A DNA stretch of 64,000 nt, from NCBI RefSeq assembly GCF_020621385.1, contig NZ_JAESVA010000015.1, forward strand, positions 1 to 64,000, in the 5' to 3' direction. Every line of letters starts with the position of its first letter. Position 1 is the first letter of the stretch. The DNA is from Acidisoma cellulosilyticum (GTDB taxonomy: Bacteria > Pseudomonadota > Alphaproteobacteria > Acetobacterales > Acetobacteraceae). Made by a program: the position numbers and the translations under genes. Positions 1-8,091 of the stretch are shown in pieces. The notes beneath the pieces were generated by a model that saw only the letters and a program-made list of their open reading frames with translations, was not told the DNA's origin and did no database searches.

Positions 1-2
1 AT

Positions 3-203
3 GCGCGCGACGTCGGTCGCATCTTCCGCGTGGCCGGCGCGCTCGAATACGGCATCGTCGGGATCAACGAAGGCATCATCAGCACCGAAGTCGCCCCCTT
101 CGGTGGCGTGAAATCCTCCGGCCTCGGCCGCGAGGGCAGCAAATACGGTATCGAGGACTATATCGAGATCAAATACATCGCCCTCGGCGGATTAGGATCT
201 TAG
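3..203 (+). CDS. Aldehyde dehydrogenase C-terminus (succinate-semialdehyde dehydrogenase type), partial
   Basis: This is the last 66 codons of a gene that begins before the window, read in frame 3 and ending at TAG 201-203. It carries the C-terminal hallmarks of NAD(P)-dependent succinate-semialdehyde dehydrogenases: GIVGINEG, then the substrate-side motif [16 protein letters not shown] and the terminal [11 protein letters not shown]. That family oxidises succinate semialdehyde to succinate in the cytoplasm. The active-site Cys and Glu lie outside the window, so substrate identity rests on the tail only. The ABC transporter operon starts 212 bases downstream on the same strand and may or may not be related. 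Confidence 0.85.
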   Translation, partial: ARDVGRIFRVAGALEYGIVGINEGIISTEVAPFGGVKSSGLGREGSKYGIEDYIEIKYIALGGLGS

Positions 204-415
204 AGACGCCAGGCTAGGACGGTCAGGCAGGTTAGGACCTTGAGGGGTTCCGGCGGCCTGACAGCTAAGTGCGCTATACCTGTTATGTTAGGCATTGGCC
301 TAGATACGAGATCGCAACAGGCTCCTATTGTCGTGAACGAAGATCGCCAGCAGAATGCGGGTGATTCCATAAAAGGTCGCTGACAAGGCGGCCAAAAAAG
401 TCGGGGAACACGACC

Positions 416-1744
416 ATGCGGGTTTCGGATCTGACCAGCAAAAAGGCGATCGACCGCCAACTCGATAGATTGGACACCTACGGCGTCAGTCGGCGAGACT
501 TCGCGCGTCTGGCGACGACCGGCATCGCGATCGGTGCCGCCGCCCGTGCTCTTGGCCTGCCTACGGCGGCCATTGCCGCGCCCAATGGCAAAATCGCCTA
601 TATGTATTTCTCCTCGCGACTGCAATATTGCCTGACTGTCAAGAAGTCGGTGGAAGACACAACGGCGGCGCTGAAGATCGGCGTCACCTCGGCGGATGCC
701 GAATTGAACAGCGAACATGAGTTTGATCAGTATGAGCAGCTTGCCGCGGCCGGCGGGCTTGGCGGTGTCATCCTCAACGCGCCCGACGGTAGCAATATCA
801 AGCGTATCGCGGGGCTGGCCGAACAGAACAAAACATGGATCGCCAATGTTTGGGCGACGGAGCCTTGGTTCACGCCGTTCGATGCGAGCGAATACTACAC
901 CTATTACGCCGATCCCGATGACTATCATGCGTCCTATGAGGTTACGACCAAGCTGCTGACGGAAATCAAGAAGAAGACCGGAAAGGGCGGTAAGATCATC
1001 GGCCTGACCGGCATTCCCGGCTTCATCACCGATAAACTGCGGACGCGCGGCCGCAATGATGCCTTCAAGGCCTTTCCGGAATTCTCGATCGCCGACGATC
1101 TGCCGGGCAACTTCAATATGGAAGACGGCAACAAGGCGGCGACCGATCTGCTGACACGTCATCCCGATGCCGTCGGCATCTATGCCGCCAATGACGAGGA
1201 GGCCGCGGGTGCGATCGCGGCCCTGCGCACGGAGGGCATGAAAGCGGGAGATGACATGCTCATCGTCTCGGCCGGCGACGGCAATCCTGAGGCCGCGGCG
1301 GCCATCAAGCGCGGCGAACTGGTGGCCACAGCTGCCAATGTCCCGCAATTCATGGGGGCGATGATGACGACAAGGCTCTATGATGTGATGAACGGATGGT
1401 CACCACGCGCATCCGAGCGGATGATGCATTGGGGCTCGAAGATGATGACGATCGAGAATGTCGACACCTATCTTGCGCGCTATGTCAACAACGGTAGCGT
1501 GGCACCCTTCGATTACCGGCTGATGTCCAAGGTGCTGCATCCGCAGGATTGGGACCCGCAGGATCTGATGACGCCGCTCGATATGGACGTCGAATGGCAG
1601 GGCATTCCGAAGCCGGCGAATTGGAAATATCCGAAAGCCTATATGGATGCCAAGCAGAATGGCGAGATGCAGGCGGTCGCTGAGGAATATAAAAGCCACT
1701 ACAAGATCGACATGTTCGGCCCGTCGCCGGTGAAATCCGGCTAA
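416..1744 (+). CDS. Sugar-type ABC transporter substrate-binding protein, Tat-exported
   Basis: This is a 442-residue periplasmic binding protein of the ribose/galactose-like class (Peripla_BP_4 fold). A twin-arginine signal is visible: SRRDFARL with the Arg pair at residues 26-27, a hydrophobic stretch to about 52 and an AIAA-type cleavage site. Tat export is unusual for this class, where Sec signals are more common, and suggests folding before export. The start ATG follows a GGGGA stretch. The ATPase gene begins 20 bases downstream and the permease follows, so this is the ligand receptor of a complete importer. The ligand cannot be read from sequence; the linked SDR and lactonase-like genes suggest a sugar, polyol or lactone. 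Confidence 0.88.
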   Translation: MRVSDLTSKKAIDRQLDRLDTYGVSRRDFARLATTGIAIGAAARALGLPTAAIAAPNGKIAYMYFSSRLQYCLTVKKSVEDTTAALKIGVTSADAELNSEHEFDQYEQLAAAGGLGGVILNAPDGSNIKRIAGLAEQNKTWIANVWATEPWFTPFDASEYYTYYADPDDYHASYEVTTKLLTEIKKKTGKGGKIIGLTGIPGFITDKLRTRGRNDAFKAFPEFSIADDLPGNFNMEDGNKAATDLLTRHPDAVGIYAANDEEAAGAIAALRTEGMKAGDDMLIVSAGDGNPEAAAAIKRGELVATAANVPQFMGAMMTTRLYDVMNGWSPRASERMMHWGSKMMTIENVDTYLARYVNNGSVAPFDYRLMSKVLHPQDWDPQDLMTPLDMDVEWQGIPKPANWKYPKAYMDAKQNGEMQAVAEEYKSHYKIDMFGPSPVKSG

Positions 1745-1764
1745 GGCGCGGGCATTCCGGCGCC

Positions 1765-3297
1765 ATGGCCGAGCTTCTCAAAATCGACGGGGTGTCGAAA
1801 AGCTACGGCCCGGTGCCGGTGTTGCATGACATCAGCCTGTCGGTGTCATCGCGATCGATCATCGGCTTGATCGGGGAGAATGGCGCCGGCAAGTCCACGC
1901 TGTTCAACATCATTTCGGGGCTCGCGCGACCCGATACGGGAAGCATGCAACTGAAGTGCGAGGCGTATGCGCCGCGCGACTTCGGCGATGCTTTCAAGCG
2001 TGGTGTCACGCGCGTCTTTCAGGAACAGGCGCTCGTCTCCAATATCCCGGTCTATGAGAATCTGGTTCTGTCGCAGGAACATCGCTTCACGCGTTTCGGT
2101 CAGGTTCTGAACAAGCGGGCCATGATCGCGGTTGCGGAACGGATCGTCGCCGATGCCGGGATCGATGTCGATGTGCGTCGCTTGACCAGTTCGTATGACT
2201 TCTCCAAGCGACAGGCGATCGAGATCGCGCGTGCCTGCCTGGCGCCACGGCATTTGATGGGCATCGAAGATCCCGTCGTTCTGCTCGATGAGCCGACATC
2301 CGCACTCGACCGTAAGGACGAGACCGCTTTTTTCGATCTATTGCTGCGCCTCAAGACGCAGGCATCGTTCATTTTTGTATCGCACCGCCTGTCGGAAGTG
2401 CGAACGCTCAGCGACGCGATGCATGTGATGCGGGACGGAAGACTATCCCCAGTGTTGAACCCGGTCACAACGCCGGAGACCGATATCTACGCGTTGATGG
2501 TCGGTCGCGAACGGTCCGACGACTACTACCACGTCGCCCGACAGCAGAGCGTCGAGGATCGGCCGGTTGTTTGCCAGGTCAAGGCGCTGACGGGACGCTC
2601 GTTCTCGCCCGTCTCGTTTGATATTCGCCAAGGTGAGATCATCGGTATCGGCGGCTTGCTCGACTCGGGCAAGTCCGCCTTCGGCAAGGCGCTCGCGGGT
2701 GTGGAACCACCGCTGTCAGGCGCCATCAGCCTCGCCGGAAACGCACCGCAGACGCCGCGCATCGCGGCCCTTATCCGCGAGGGTGTCGGCTATGTGCCGG
2801 CGGAGCGGCTTGTAGAGGGTATCATTCCCAGCCTGGCGCTCGCCATCAACCTTTCGCTGCCGAGCGCGGATCGTTTCTCGCGTTTCGGGCTGTGGCGTCT
2901 GGCACGCGAACGTCAGGCGGCCGAGGCGGCTGTGCTGAGGATGGGTGTGCGTTCCGGTTCGCCCGGCATGCCTTTGCGCAACCTGTCCGGTGGCAATCAG
3001 CAGAAGGTGGTGCTGGCACGTTGGCTGCAGCGCGACCTCAAGCTCCTCGTATTGGACAATCCGACGCGCGGCGTCGATGCCGGTGCCAAGGAGGAGATCT
3101 ACGCCCATATCCGGCATTTGACCGAGCAAGGTGTCGGCATCGTGCTGATCACCGACGAGTTGATCGAGCTCATCGGGCTGTCGAACCGAATCCTCATTAT
3201 GCAACGCGGCGAATTGGTGGCTGAGTTGGACGCGCCGGTCGGCGGCAAGCCAACCGAGCATGATTTGATTCCGCATATGCTGCCAAGCGCAGCTTAG
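1765..3297 (+). CDS. Sugar-type ABC importer ATPase with two nucleotide-binding domains
   Basis: This is a 510-residue tandem ATPase of the RbsA/MglA type. NBD1 has an intact Walker A (GENGAGKST, about residues 38-46) and Walker B (VVLLDEPTSALD, about 171-182), but its signature is degenerate (YDFSKRQAIEIARA, about 144-157). NBD2 has Walker A GLLDSGKS (about 297-304), an intact LSGGNQQK signature (about 405) and a Walker B reading LVLDNPT, with Asn in place of the catalytic Glu. Since each ATP site is built from one domain's Walker motifs and the other's signature, one site should be fully competent and the other degenerate. It lies between the binding-protein and permease genes. Confidence 0.9.
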   Translation: MAELLKIDGVSKSYGPVPVLHDISLSVSSRSIIGLIGENGAGKSTLFNIISGLARPDTGSMQLKCEAYAPRDFGDAFKRGVTRVFQEQALVSNIPVYENLVLSQEHRFTRFGQVLNKRAMIAVAERIVADAGIDVDVRRLTSSYDFSKRQAIEIARACLAPRHLMGIEDPVVLLDEPTSALDRKDETAFFDLLLRLKTQASFIFVSHRLSEVRTLSDAMHVMRDGRLSPVLNPVTTPETDIYALMVGRERSDDYYHVARQQSVEDRPVVCQVKALTGRSFSPVSFDIRQGEIIGIGGLLDSGKSAFGKALAGVEPPLSGAISLAGNAPQTPRIAALIREGVGYVPAERLVEGIIPSLALAINLSLPSADRFSRFGLWRLARERQAAEAAVLRMGVRSGSPGMPLRNLSGGNQQKVVLARWLQRDLKLLVLDNPTRGVDAGAKEEIYAHIRHLTEQGVGIVLITDELIELIGLSNRILIMQRGELVAELDAPVGGKPTEHDLIPHMLPSAA

Positions 3298-3311
3298 AGA
3301 GAGACGAGCGC

Positions 3312-4307
3312 ATGTCATCGGCGAACTCCGCTCGCGTTTCTCCGACCAGGCCAGGCTGGGTGCAGGCCGGCCTGGCCAATCGGGGCACATGGTTGCCTAT
3401 TCTGGTCGTGGTCGGCCTGATTGTCGTATTTGCCGTCACATCCCCGCCATTCCTGAGCTGGCGGAATTTCTCGGCCATCACCGGGGAAGGGGCGACACTC
3501 CTTATAGCCTCTCTCGGTGCCAGCTTCGTTATTCTGATGGGGAGCATCGACCTCTCCGTCGGTTCGATCGTGCTGCTTGTGGGTTCCGTCTGCGTCACGC
3601 TGCTGGCCGATCATGACTATGGGCTGATGATCCTGCCGCTGGCGGCCTTGCTCGGCTTGGTGCTCGGCGGCATAAACGGCATGATTTCCGTGGTCGGTCG
3701 GGTGCCGAGTTTCGTCGTGACGCTCGGCAGCCTGTCCGTTTTCACCGGGATCGCGCTGAGCATCCTCAGCGGCCAGGCCATCATGTTCGATTCGACGGCG
3801 CTGGATGATCTGGCGACTGGCCATCTCATTCCGCATCTGCCGAACATCGCGCTTTGTGCGCTGGCATTGTGGGTGATCGCGGTCGCGATCGGTATCTGGA
3901 CGAAGTTCGGGCGGTTCATATTGATCATCGGCGGGGGGGAGATTGTTGCGCGCACATCAGGCCTGCCGGTCGGGCGGTACAAGATTCTGTCCTTCGCCTT
4001 TTCCGGCATGATGGCCGGCATCGCTTCGGTTTTCGCAATGTCGCGGCTTGGCGCGGTGGGGCCGACCCTGGGACAGGATCTTCTGCTCAATACGATTGCG
4101 GCCATCGTCGTCGGTGGCACTTCGCTCGCGGGTGGCGCGGGTGGCGTTCACCGGACCTTCGTCGGCGTGGCCATTATCGCTTTGCTCAATAACGGCCTCA
4201 ATCTTCTCGGCGTGGGACCGTATTGGCAGATGGTCATCAAGGGTGCTGTCGTTATCGGCGCCGTGCTGGTCGGGCAAGACCGGCTCCTGACCCGGATCGT
4301 CAAATAA
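3312..4307 (+). CDS. Sugar-type ABC transporter permease
   Basis: This is a 331-residue integral membrane protein of the RbsC-like permease family (BPD_transp_2), with roughly eight to ten hydrophobic segments beginning near residue 28. The family motifs GSIDLSVGSIVLL (about residues 77-89) and IVVGGTSLAGGAGG (about 262-275) are present. It follows the ATPase by 14 bases with a GAGAGAGACGAG-type Shine-Dalgarno region. Only one permease gene is present, so the channel is probably a homodimer. It would work with the binding protein and double ATPase encoded immediately upstream. Confidence 0.9.
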   Translation: MSSANSARVSPTRPGWVQAGLANRGTWLPILVVVGLIVVFAVTSPPFLSWRNFSAITGEGATLLIASLGASFVILMGSIDLSVGSIVLLVGSVCVTLLADHDYGLMILPLAALLGLVLGGINGMISVVGRVPSFVVTLGSLSVFTGIALSILSGQAIMFDSTALDDLATGHLIPHLPNIALCALALWVIAVAIGIWTKFGRFILIIGGGEIVARTSGLPVGRYKILSFAFSGMMAGIASVFAMSRLGAVGPTLGQDLLLNTIAAIVVGGTSLAGGAGGVHRTFVGVAIIALLNNGLNLLGVGPYWQMVIKGAVVIGAVLVGQDRLLTRIVK

Positions 4308-4329
4308 AACTGTATCAGGGAAGAAATCT

Positions 4330-5106
4330 ATGAGCGTGACTTACAACTTCGCCGGCAAGACAGTGCTGATCATCGGTGGCACCACGGGTATCGGACGCGC
4401 CACGGCGGTCGCCTTTGCCGATGCCGGCGCCGACATCTTCGTGGCCGGCATCGGCGCCGCAGACGGCGAAAGCCTGAAAGCCGAGATTTCGGCAACCACG
4501 TCGGTGGCCGTGGAATTTTCGGAAGTCGATGTCAGGGTGGACGCCCAGGTGAAAGCTCTGGTCGAGCGCGCGGTCGTGCGCTTCGGGCGCATCGATATCG
4601 CCTTCAACAATGCCGGCATTCCGGGAAAAACCGCGCCTGTCCAGGACTTGGAGGAGAGCGACTACGACCTTATTCTAGACGTCAATCTGAAAGGCATCTT
4701 CCTCGGTCTTAAATACCAGATTCCGCATATGCTGGCCCAAGGGGGCGGTGTCATCGTCAATACCGCATCCCTGTTTGGTGTCATGGGTTTTGCGACGACT
4801 GCCGCCTATTGCGCATCGAAATGGGGCGTGATCGGCCTGACCAATTCGGTCGCGCTGGAAGTTGCCAAGTCCAATATCCGGGTCAACGCCATCGCGCCCG
4901 GTTCGACGATGACCCCGCTCCTCAGCGGCATGTTCGGCGGTGAGCAGAGTGCGCGCGATACGGTCACGCATCTGATTCCCATGGGTCGTATCGCGGACCC
5001 CAAGGAGATCGCGCAACTGGTATTGTTCCTGTCGTCCGACGCCGCATCCTATATCACCGGTCAGGCGGTCGTGGTCGACGGTGGTGGCTTCGTCGCCAGT
5101 GCTTGA
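4330..5106 (+). CDS. SDR family NAD(P)-dependent oxidoreductase
   Basis: This is a 258-residue classical short-chain dehydrogenase. It has the cofactor motif GGTTGIG (residues 16-22), the NNAG motif and the catalytic YxxxK (Tyr about 160, Lys about 164), and ends with the usual TGQAVVVDGG. It starts behind AGGGAAGAAATCT. It sits in line with the sugar importer upstream and the lactonase-like gene downstream, which suggests a cytoplasmic alcohol or sugar oxidation giving a lactone or ketone. The exact substrate cannot be told from SDR sequence. Confidence 0.9.
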   Translation: MSVTYNFAGKTVLIIGGTTGIGRATAVAFADAGADIFVAGIGAADGESLKAEISATTSVAVEFSEVDVRVDAQVKALVERAVVRFGRIDIAFNNAGIPGKTAPVQDLEESDYDLILDVNLKGIFLGLKYQIPHMLAQGGGVIVNTASLFGVMGFATTAAYCASKWGVIGLTNSVALEVAKSNIRVNAIAPGSTMTPLLSGMFGGEQSARDTVTHLIPMGRIADPKEIAQLVLFLSSDAASYITGQAVVVDGGGFVASA

Positions 5107-5109
5107 GGT

Positions 5110-5685
5110 ATGGATATGAATAATCGAGACATCACACGGCTGTCAGTCAGACGCATCGAGGAGCGGGCGCCCAATATACCGCTATTTTGCGTGCCGGAGG
5201 CGCCGACCGAGAGCCTATTGCCGGCCGGTGAAACGCTGCTCGACGATGCGACTCTCAGCTATGTGGTCGCCGCACAACCTGCCTTCGATTTGTTGCGTCA
5301 GGCGGCGGGACAGCTCGCGGCACTTCTTGTCTTGGCGGCGGCCGGCGGCCGCAGCGCGCAGGACAACCCGGCTTTCGCTCTCGCCTGTGCGGAGCGTGCT
5401 AAAGCAGGCGATCTGATCGGGGCATTGCCTACGGCCCGAAAGGGGAGGCATCATCATCGTCATCTGCGCGCCTGCAACGATGCCTTGACGGCAGCCTGCG
5501 CGGAGGCGGCCGTGAACCTCAACAGGGACGACCAGCGGGCCTTGGCCTTGTTGCGGGAAGGGCTGCGGCAACTCCATTTTGCGGCCGCTGCCCTGCCGGG
5601 CTTCGAGGTTGTGGCCTTCGGGCAGTCCTGCTGCGCTGCTCATGCATCTATGGCGACGATATCACGGGGGAAAGCCAATGGCTGA
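5110..5685 (+). CDS. Unrecognised protein in sugar-importer operon
   Basis: This 191-residue reading frame starts 3 bases after the SDR stop and ends 8 bases inside the next gene, so coupling to both neighbours is very likely. I do not recognise a family. The composition is Ala/Leu-rich with probable helices through residues 55-80 and 105-165. There is a KGRHHHRHLRACNDAL stretch near residues 112-127 and a GQSCCAAH stretch near the C-terminus, both of which could bind metal. No signal peptide or membrane segment is clear. An FCD-like or other helical ligand-binding fold is possible but is only a guess. ATG at 5110 or 5116 could be the start. Confidence 0.7.
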   Translation: MDMNNRDITRLSVRRIEERAPNIPLFCVPEAPTESLLPAGETLLDDATLSYVVAAQPAFDLLRQAAGQLAALLVLAAAGGRSAQDNPAFALACAERAKAGDLIGALPTARKGRHHHRHLRACNDALTAACAEAAVNLNRDDQRALALLREGLRQLHFAAAALPGFEVVAFGQSCCAAHASMATISRGKANG

Positions 5686-6556
5686 CTATTCGATCTGGGT
5701 GATGGAATACGCCTTCATGCCGTCAGCGCCGGTCAGCGTCATGGTCTATGGCGCGCATAATCAGGGCACAAGAAAGATGCCTTATGGGTATGTGCTGATC
5801 AAAGGTCATGGCACGCTGGCCATGGTCGATGTCGGGTATAATCAACGCGACTACGGCCAGACGCTTGAACAGAGGTTTGACGTTCACGGCTGGAAGTCTC
5901 CCGAGGTTGTATTGGCCGAGGCCGGTGTCAAACCCTCGGATGTCGAGCATGTCATCCTGACGCATGCGCATTTCGATCATGCGGGCAATACCGATGCCTT
6001 CCCGAACGCGACCTTCTATTTGCAGGAGCGTGAGCTATCCAAATGGATTTGGGCGCTGGCGCTGGATCGCAAATTCCGCTGGCTCCAGGCCGCGACCGAC
6101 CCTGGTGACATTGCGCGGATCGTGGATCTGGCGCGAGAGGGTCGTCTTGTCTCGATCAACGGCGACCATGACGATATTCTGCCCGGGATTGACCTGCGTC
6201 TTGCAGCCGATAGTCACACCTGGGGGTCGCAATATGTGACCATCCGGAATGACGGCAAGCGCGAGAGCGACGATGTCTGGGTCATGGCTGGCGATCTGGC
6301 CTATAGCTATGACAATTTTCGCGGATTGGACGCGGCCGATCCTGGCTATGTGCCGATCGGCCTTGCGATGGTCAGCCAGGAAAATCTACTATTCGCGACA
6401 GACGCGATGATCAACGCGGTCGGTGGTGACTATAGGCGGGTCGTTCCGCCGCATGACGAGGAGGTGGGTACTGTCTTCCCTTCACGCGTCACCAAAACCG
6501 GGTTGCGGATCAGTGAGATTGCCCTTGCCAAGGGAGACACAAGCCTCGTGTCGTGA
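5678..6556 (+). CDS. N-acyl-homoserine-lactonase-like metallo-beta-lactamase-fold hydrolase
   Basis: This is a 292-residue MBL-fold protein. The start at 5678 is preferred over an upstream in-frame Met because GGGGGAAAG lies just before it and it overlaps the preceding stop by 8 bases. The metal-binding signature THAHFDHAG (HxHxDH) is at about residues 104-112 of the shortened protein; a later conserved His is in AADSHTWG and an Asp in VMAGDLAYS. The family includes AHL lactonases and 4-pyridoxolactonase. In an operon with a sugar importer and an SDR, a hydrolase for a catabolic lactone is as likely as quorum quenching. Confidence 0.85.
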   Translation: MADYSIWVMEYAFMPSAPVSVMVYGAHNQGTRKMPYGYVLIKGHGTLAMVDVGYNQRDYGQTLEQRFDVHGWKSPEVVLAEAGVKPSDVEHVILTHAHFDHAGNTDAFPNATFYLQERELSKWIWALALDRKFRWLQAATDPGDIARIVDLAREGRLVSINGDHDDILPGIDLRLAADSHTWGSQYVTIRNDGKRESDDVWVMAGDLAYSYDNFRGLDAADPGYVPIGLAMVSQENLLFATDAMINAVGGDYRRVVPPHDEEVGTVFPSRVTKTGLRISEIALAKGDTSLVS

Positions 6557-6880
6557 TGCTGTACTGCACGACTCTGGGTCTGTCGTGATTCGTGTGAAAT
6601 GATCATGCAGTGACCGGCAGCATTCTGGCGCGCAGTAGTTCCGTGCCGGCTTGACCATACATGGAGTGCGTGAGCGCCTTAGAGCGTTTCCTGTTCGCTT
6701 ACGCTCACAGGTGCCGCTCTAATTTATTGTTTTTGCGAGCATCTTCACCCGGACAGATGATTCCATCTGACCGGGATCTGCTCTAGGGCAAAGTCCCGAG
6801 CCAGAAAGGACAAAAGGTCTGCCGGATTGGTAAGCCCCACAACAACGCCTTAGATAGTTTGCTTTCGATCGTGGGAGCCA
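6557..6880. other. Intergenic region between lactonase-like gene and AraC regulator gene
   Basis: No gene is supported in these 324 bases. They separate two convergent genes and contain copy 1 of the 106-bp dispersed repeat (6681-6786). Short open frames here lack coding character or overlap the 3' end of the AraC gene. Confidence 0.6.
6681..6786 (+). repeat. Dispersed 106-bp intergenic repeat, copy 1
   Basis: This copy begins AGAGCGTTTCCTG and ends ATCTGCTCTAG, so its ends are themselves partly complementary (AGAGC and GCTCT). Near the 3' side, 6748-6775 forms a hairpin: CCCGG, one mismatch, CAGATG, loop ATTC, CATCTG, mismatch, CCGGG. The same element recurs at 31619-31723 and 54505-54610. 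All three lie between genes and at gene ends. Confidence 0.9.
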
Positions 6881-7882
6881 TCAACCAAGCAACGAACGAG
6901 GTGTAACCCCGAATTCTTTTTTGAATGATCGCGTAAAATGCGAGAGGTCGGAGAATCCAAAATCGAAAGCGGCGCTCGTAACATTTTTCACGGAACCATC
7001 GGCAAGTGCCTTGTAACTTGCTGCCAATCGCTGGCGCCACAGCCATCGGCCAGGTGTTGTTCCATCAATGGCAAACAAACGATTTAACGTTCGTGGCGCA
7101 ACGCCCTGTGCTTTGGCGATAGTTTCTGTGGTCAATGTTGAATCATGTAAATTTGCACGGATGTATGCCTTGACCTGGCCAAGGCGGATATCTTTGCGAT
7201 CACTTGCGAAACTGGCGTCCAAGTAAACTTCTATGCTTGCGCCCAGAAGGTCCAATAAAGGCAAGGCCAGCCGGTTGGCGCTCGTGCGGTCAACGCTATC
7301 TTTCAAATCGACGAACTGCGAGATCAGCGAACCCACAAACACACCTAGACGCGATGCCCCGGAGATGCGGGTTGCTGTTGCCCTTTGTGCGCTTGGCAGT
7401 CGGGAGATTATCAGGGGCCGTGGTATGGTGATCACGGTTCCTCGCGATTCTCCAATAAAATCAAGCTTGAATGGCTTGGATTGATCGTAGAGCGCGATGT
7501 CTCCAACGCCAATCCTGATAGCGCGATCGGCCTGAAGCATACCGAGCTCGCCCCTTGTGCCAAGGTACAGCATAAAATCGTCTCGAGGGTCTTTCTGGAC
7601 ATCCAAGGAGCTCCGGGTCACCAGGATATGCCCGGACGGAACATTGGTCTCGATTTCGCTAATCGACGTGGCGCCAAAATCCCACATCGAAACGCGGCCA
7701 TCAAAGTCCCCGACGGTGGGTTTCTTGCACTCCGTCAGTGAGTAGTTCCGGCAAGTAAGATGATGCCAGCTCTCGAAATCACGCCGCGCGGAATCCATAG
7801 AACTCTTGAGCAATTGAGCCCCCGTGCTTATTACATCAACGCGTAAACTATCCCGCTTTAGCGGCAGCAAGATTTGTGCCAC
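6881..7882 (-). CDS. AraC family transcriptional regulator
   Basis: This is a 333-residue regulator with an N-terminal cupin-like sensing domain of the FeaR/NphR type and a C-terminal AraC DNA-binding domain with two helix-turn-helix units (about residues 235-333). The second HTH carries AFDFGFSDLSHFTRSFKKEF and the terminal PRSLLG. The start used is GTG at 7882 with a weak ribosome site; Met 29 (7798) is an alternative. It is divergent from the amidase gene, and a tandem 16-bp direct repeat in the shared region is a candidate binding site. Its effector is probably an amide, acid or aromatic related to the amidase pathway. Confidence 0.9.
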   Translation of the reverse strand: MAQILLPLKRDSLRVDVISTGAQLLKSSMDSARRDFESWHHLTCRNYSLTECKKPTVGDFDGRVSMWDFGATSISEIETNVPSGHILVTRSSLDVQKDPRDDFMLYLGTRGELGMLQADRAIRIGVGDIALYDQSKPFKLDFIGESRGTVITIPRPLIISRLPSAQRATATRISGASRLGVFVGSLISQFVDLKDSVDRTSANRLALPLLDLLGASIEVYLDASFASDRKDIRLGQVKAYIRANLHDSTLTTETIAKAQGVAPRTLNRLFAIDGTTPGRWLWRQRLAASYKALADGSVKNVTSAAFDFGFSDLSHFTRSFKKEFGVTPRSLLG

Positions 7883-7987
7883 CGCAGTTTCGCAATTTCC
7901 TGCGAGCTTTGGCCGTTAGAGGCCAATGAGTGGCCGCTATAGGCAAACAGCACTCGGAAATCTTTGTTAACATCGTCAGAGCATCGG

Positions 7988-8019
7988 CCTGCACCAAGTA
8001 CAACCTGCACCAAGTACAA
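7988..8019 (+). promoter_or_regulatory. Tandem direct repeat, candidate AraC-regulator operator
   Basis: The 16-base unit CCTGCACCAAGTACAA occurs twice in perfect tandem, at 7988-8003 and 8004-8019. AraC-family activators often bind two directly repeated half-sites. The site lies between the divergent AraC gene and the amidase gene, about 70 bases upstream of the amidase ATG. Function is inferred from position. Confidence 0.5.
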
Positions 8020-8091
8020 ATCGACGAGGCTTGCGCTTTCCGCAGCAAAACGCGCCGCCTGCCGTCAACTTCGCCTTAAAGGAAACATTGA

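Noticed and set aside
200-1348. 382-residue minus-strand frame opposite the binding-protein gene
   Set aside because: It is arginine/glycine-rich with no family features and overlaps a clear gene, so it is an antisense shadow of a high-GC gene.
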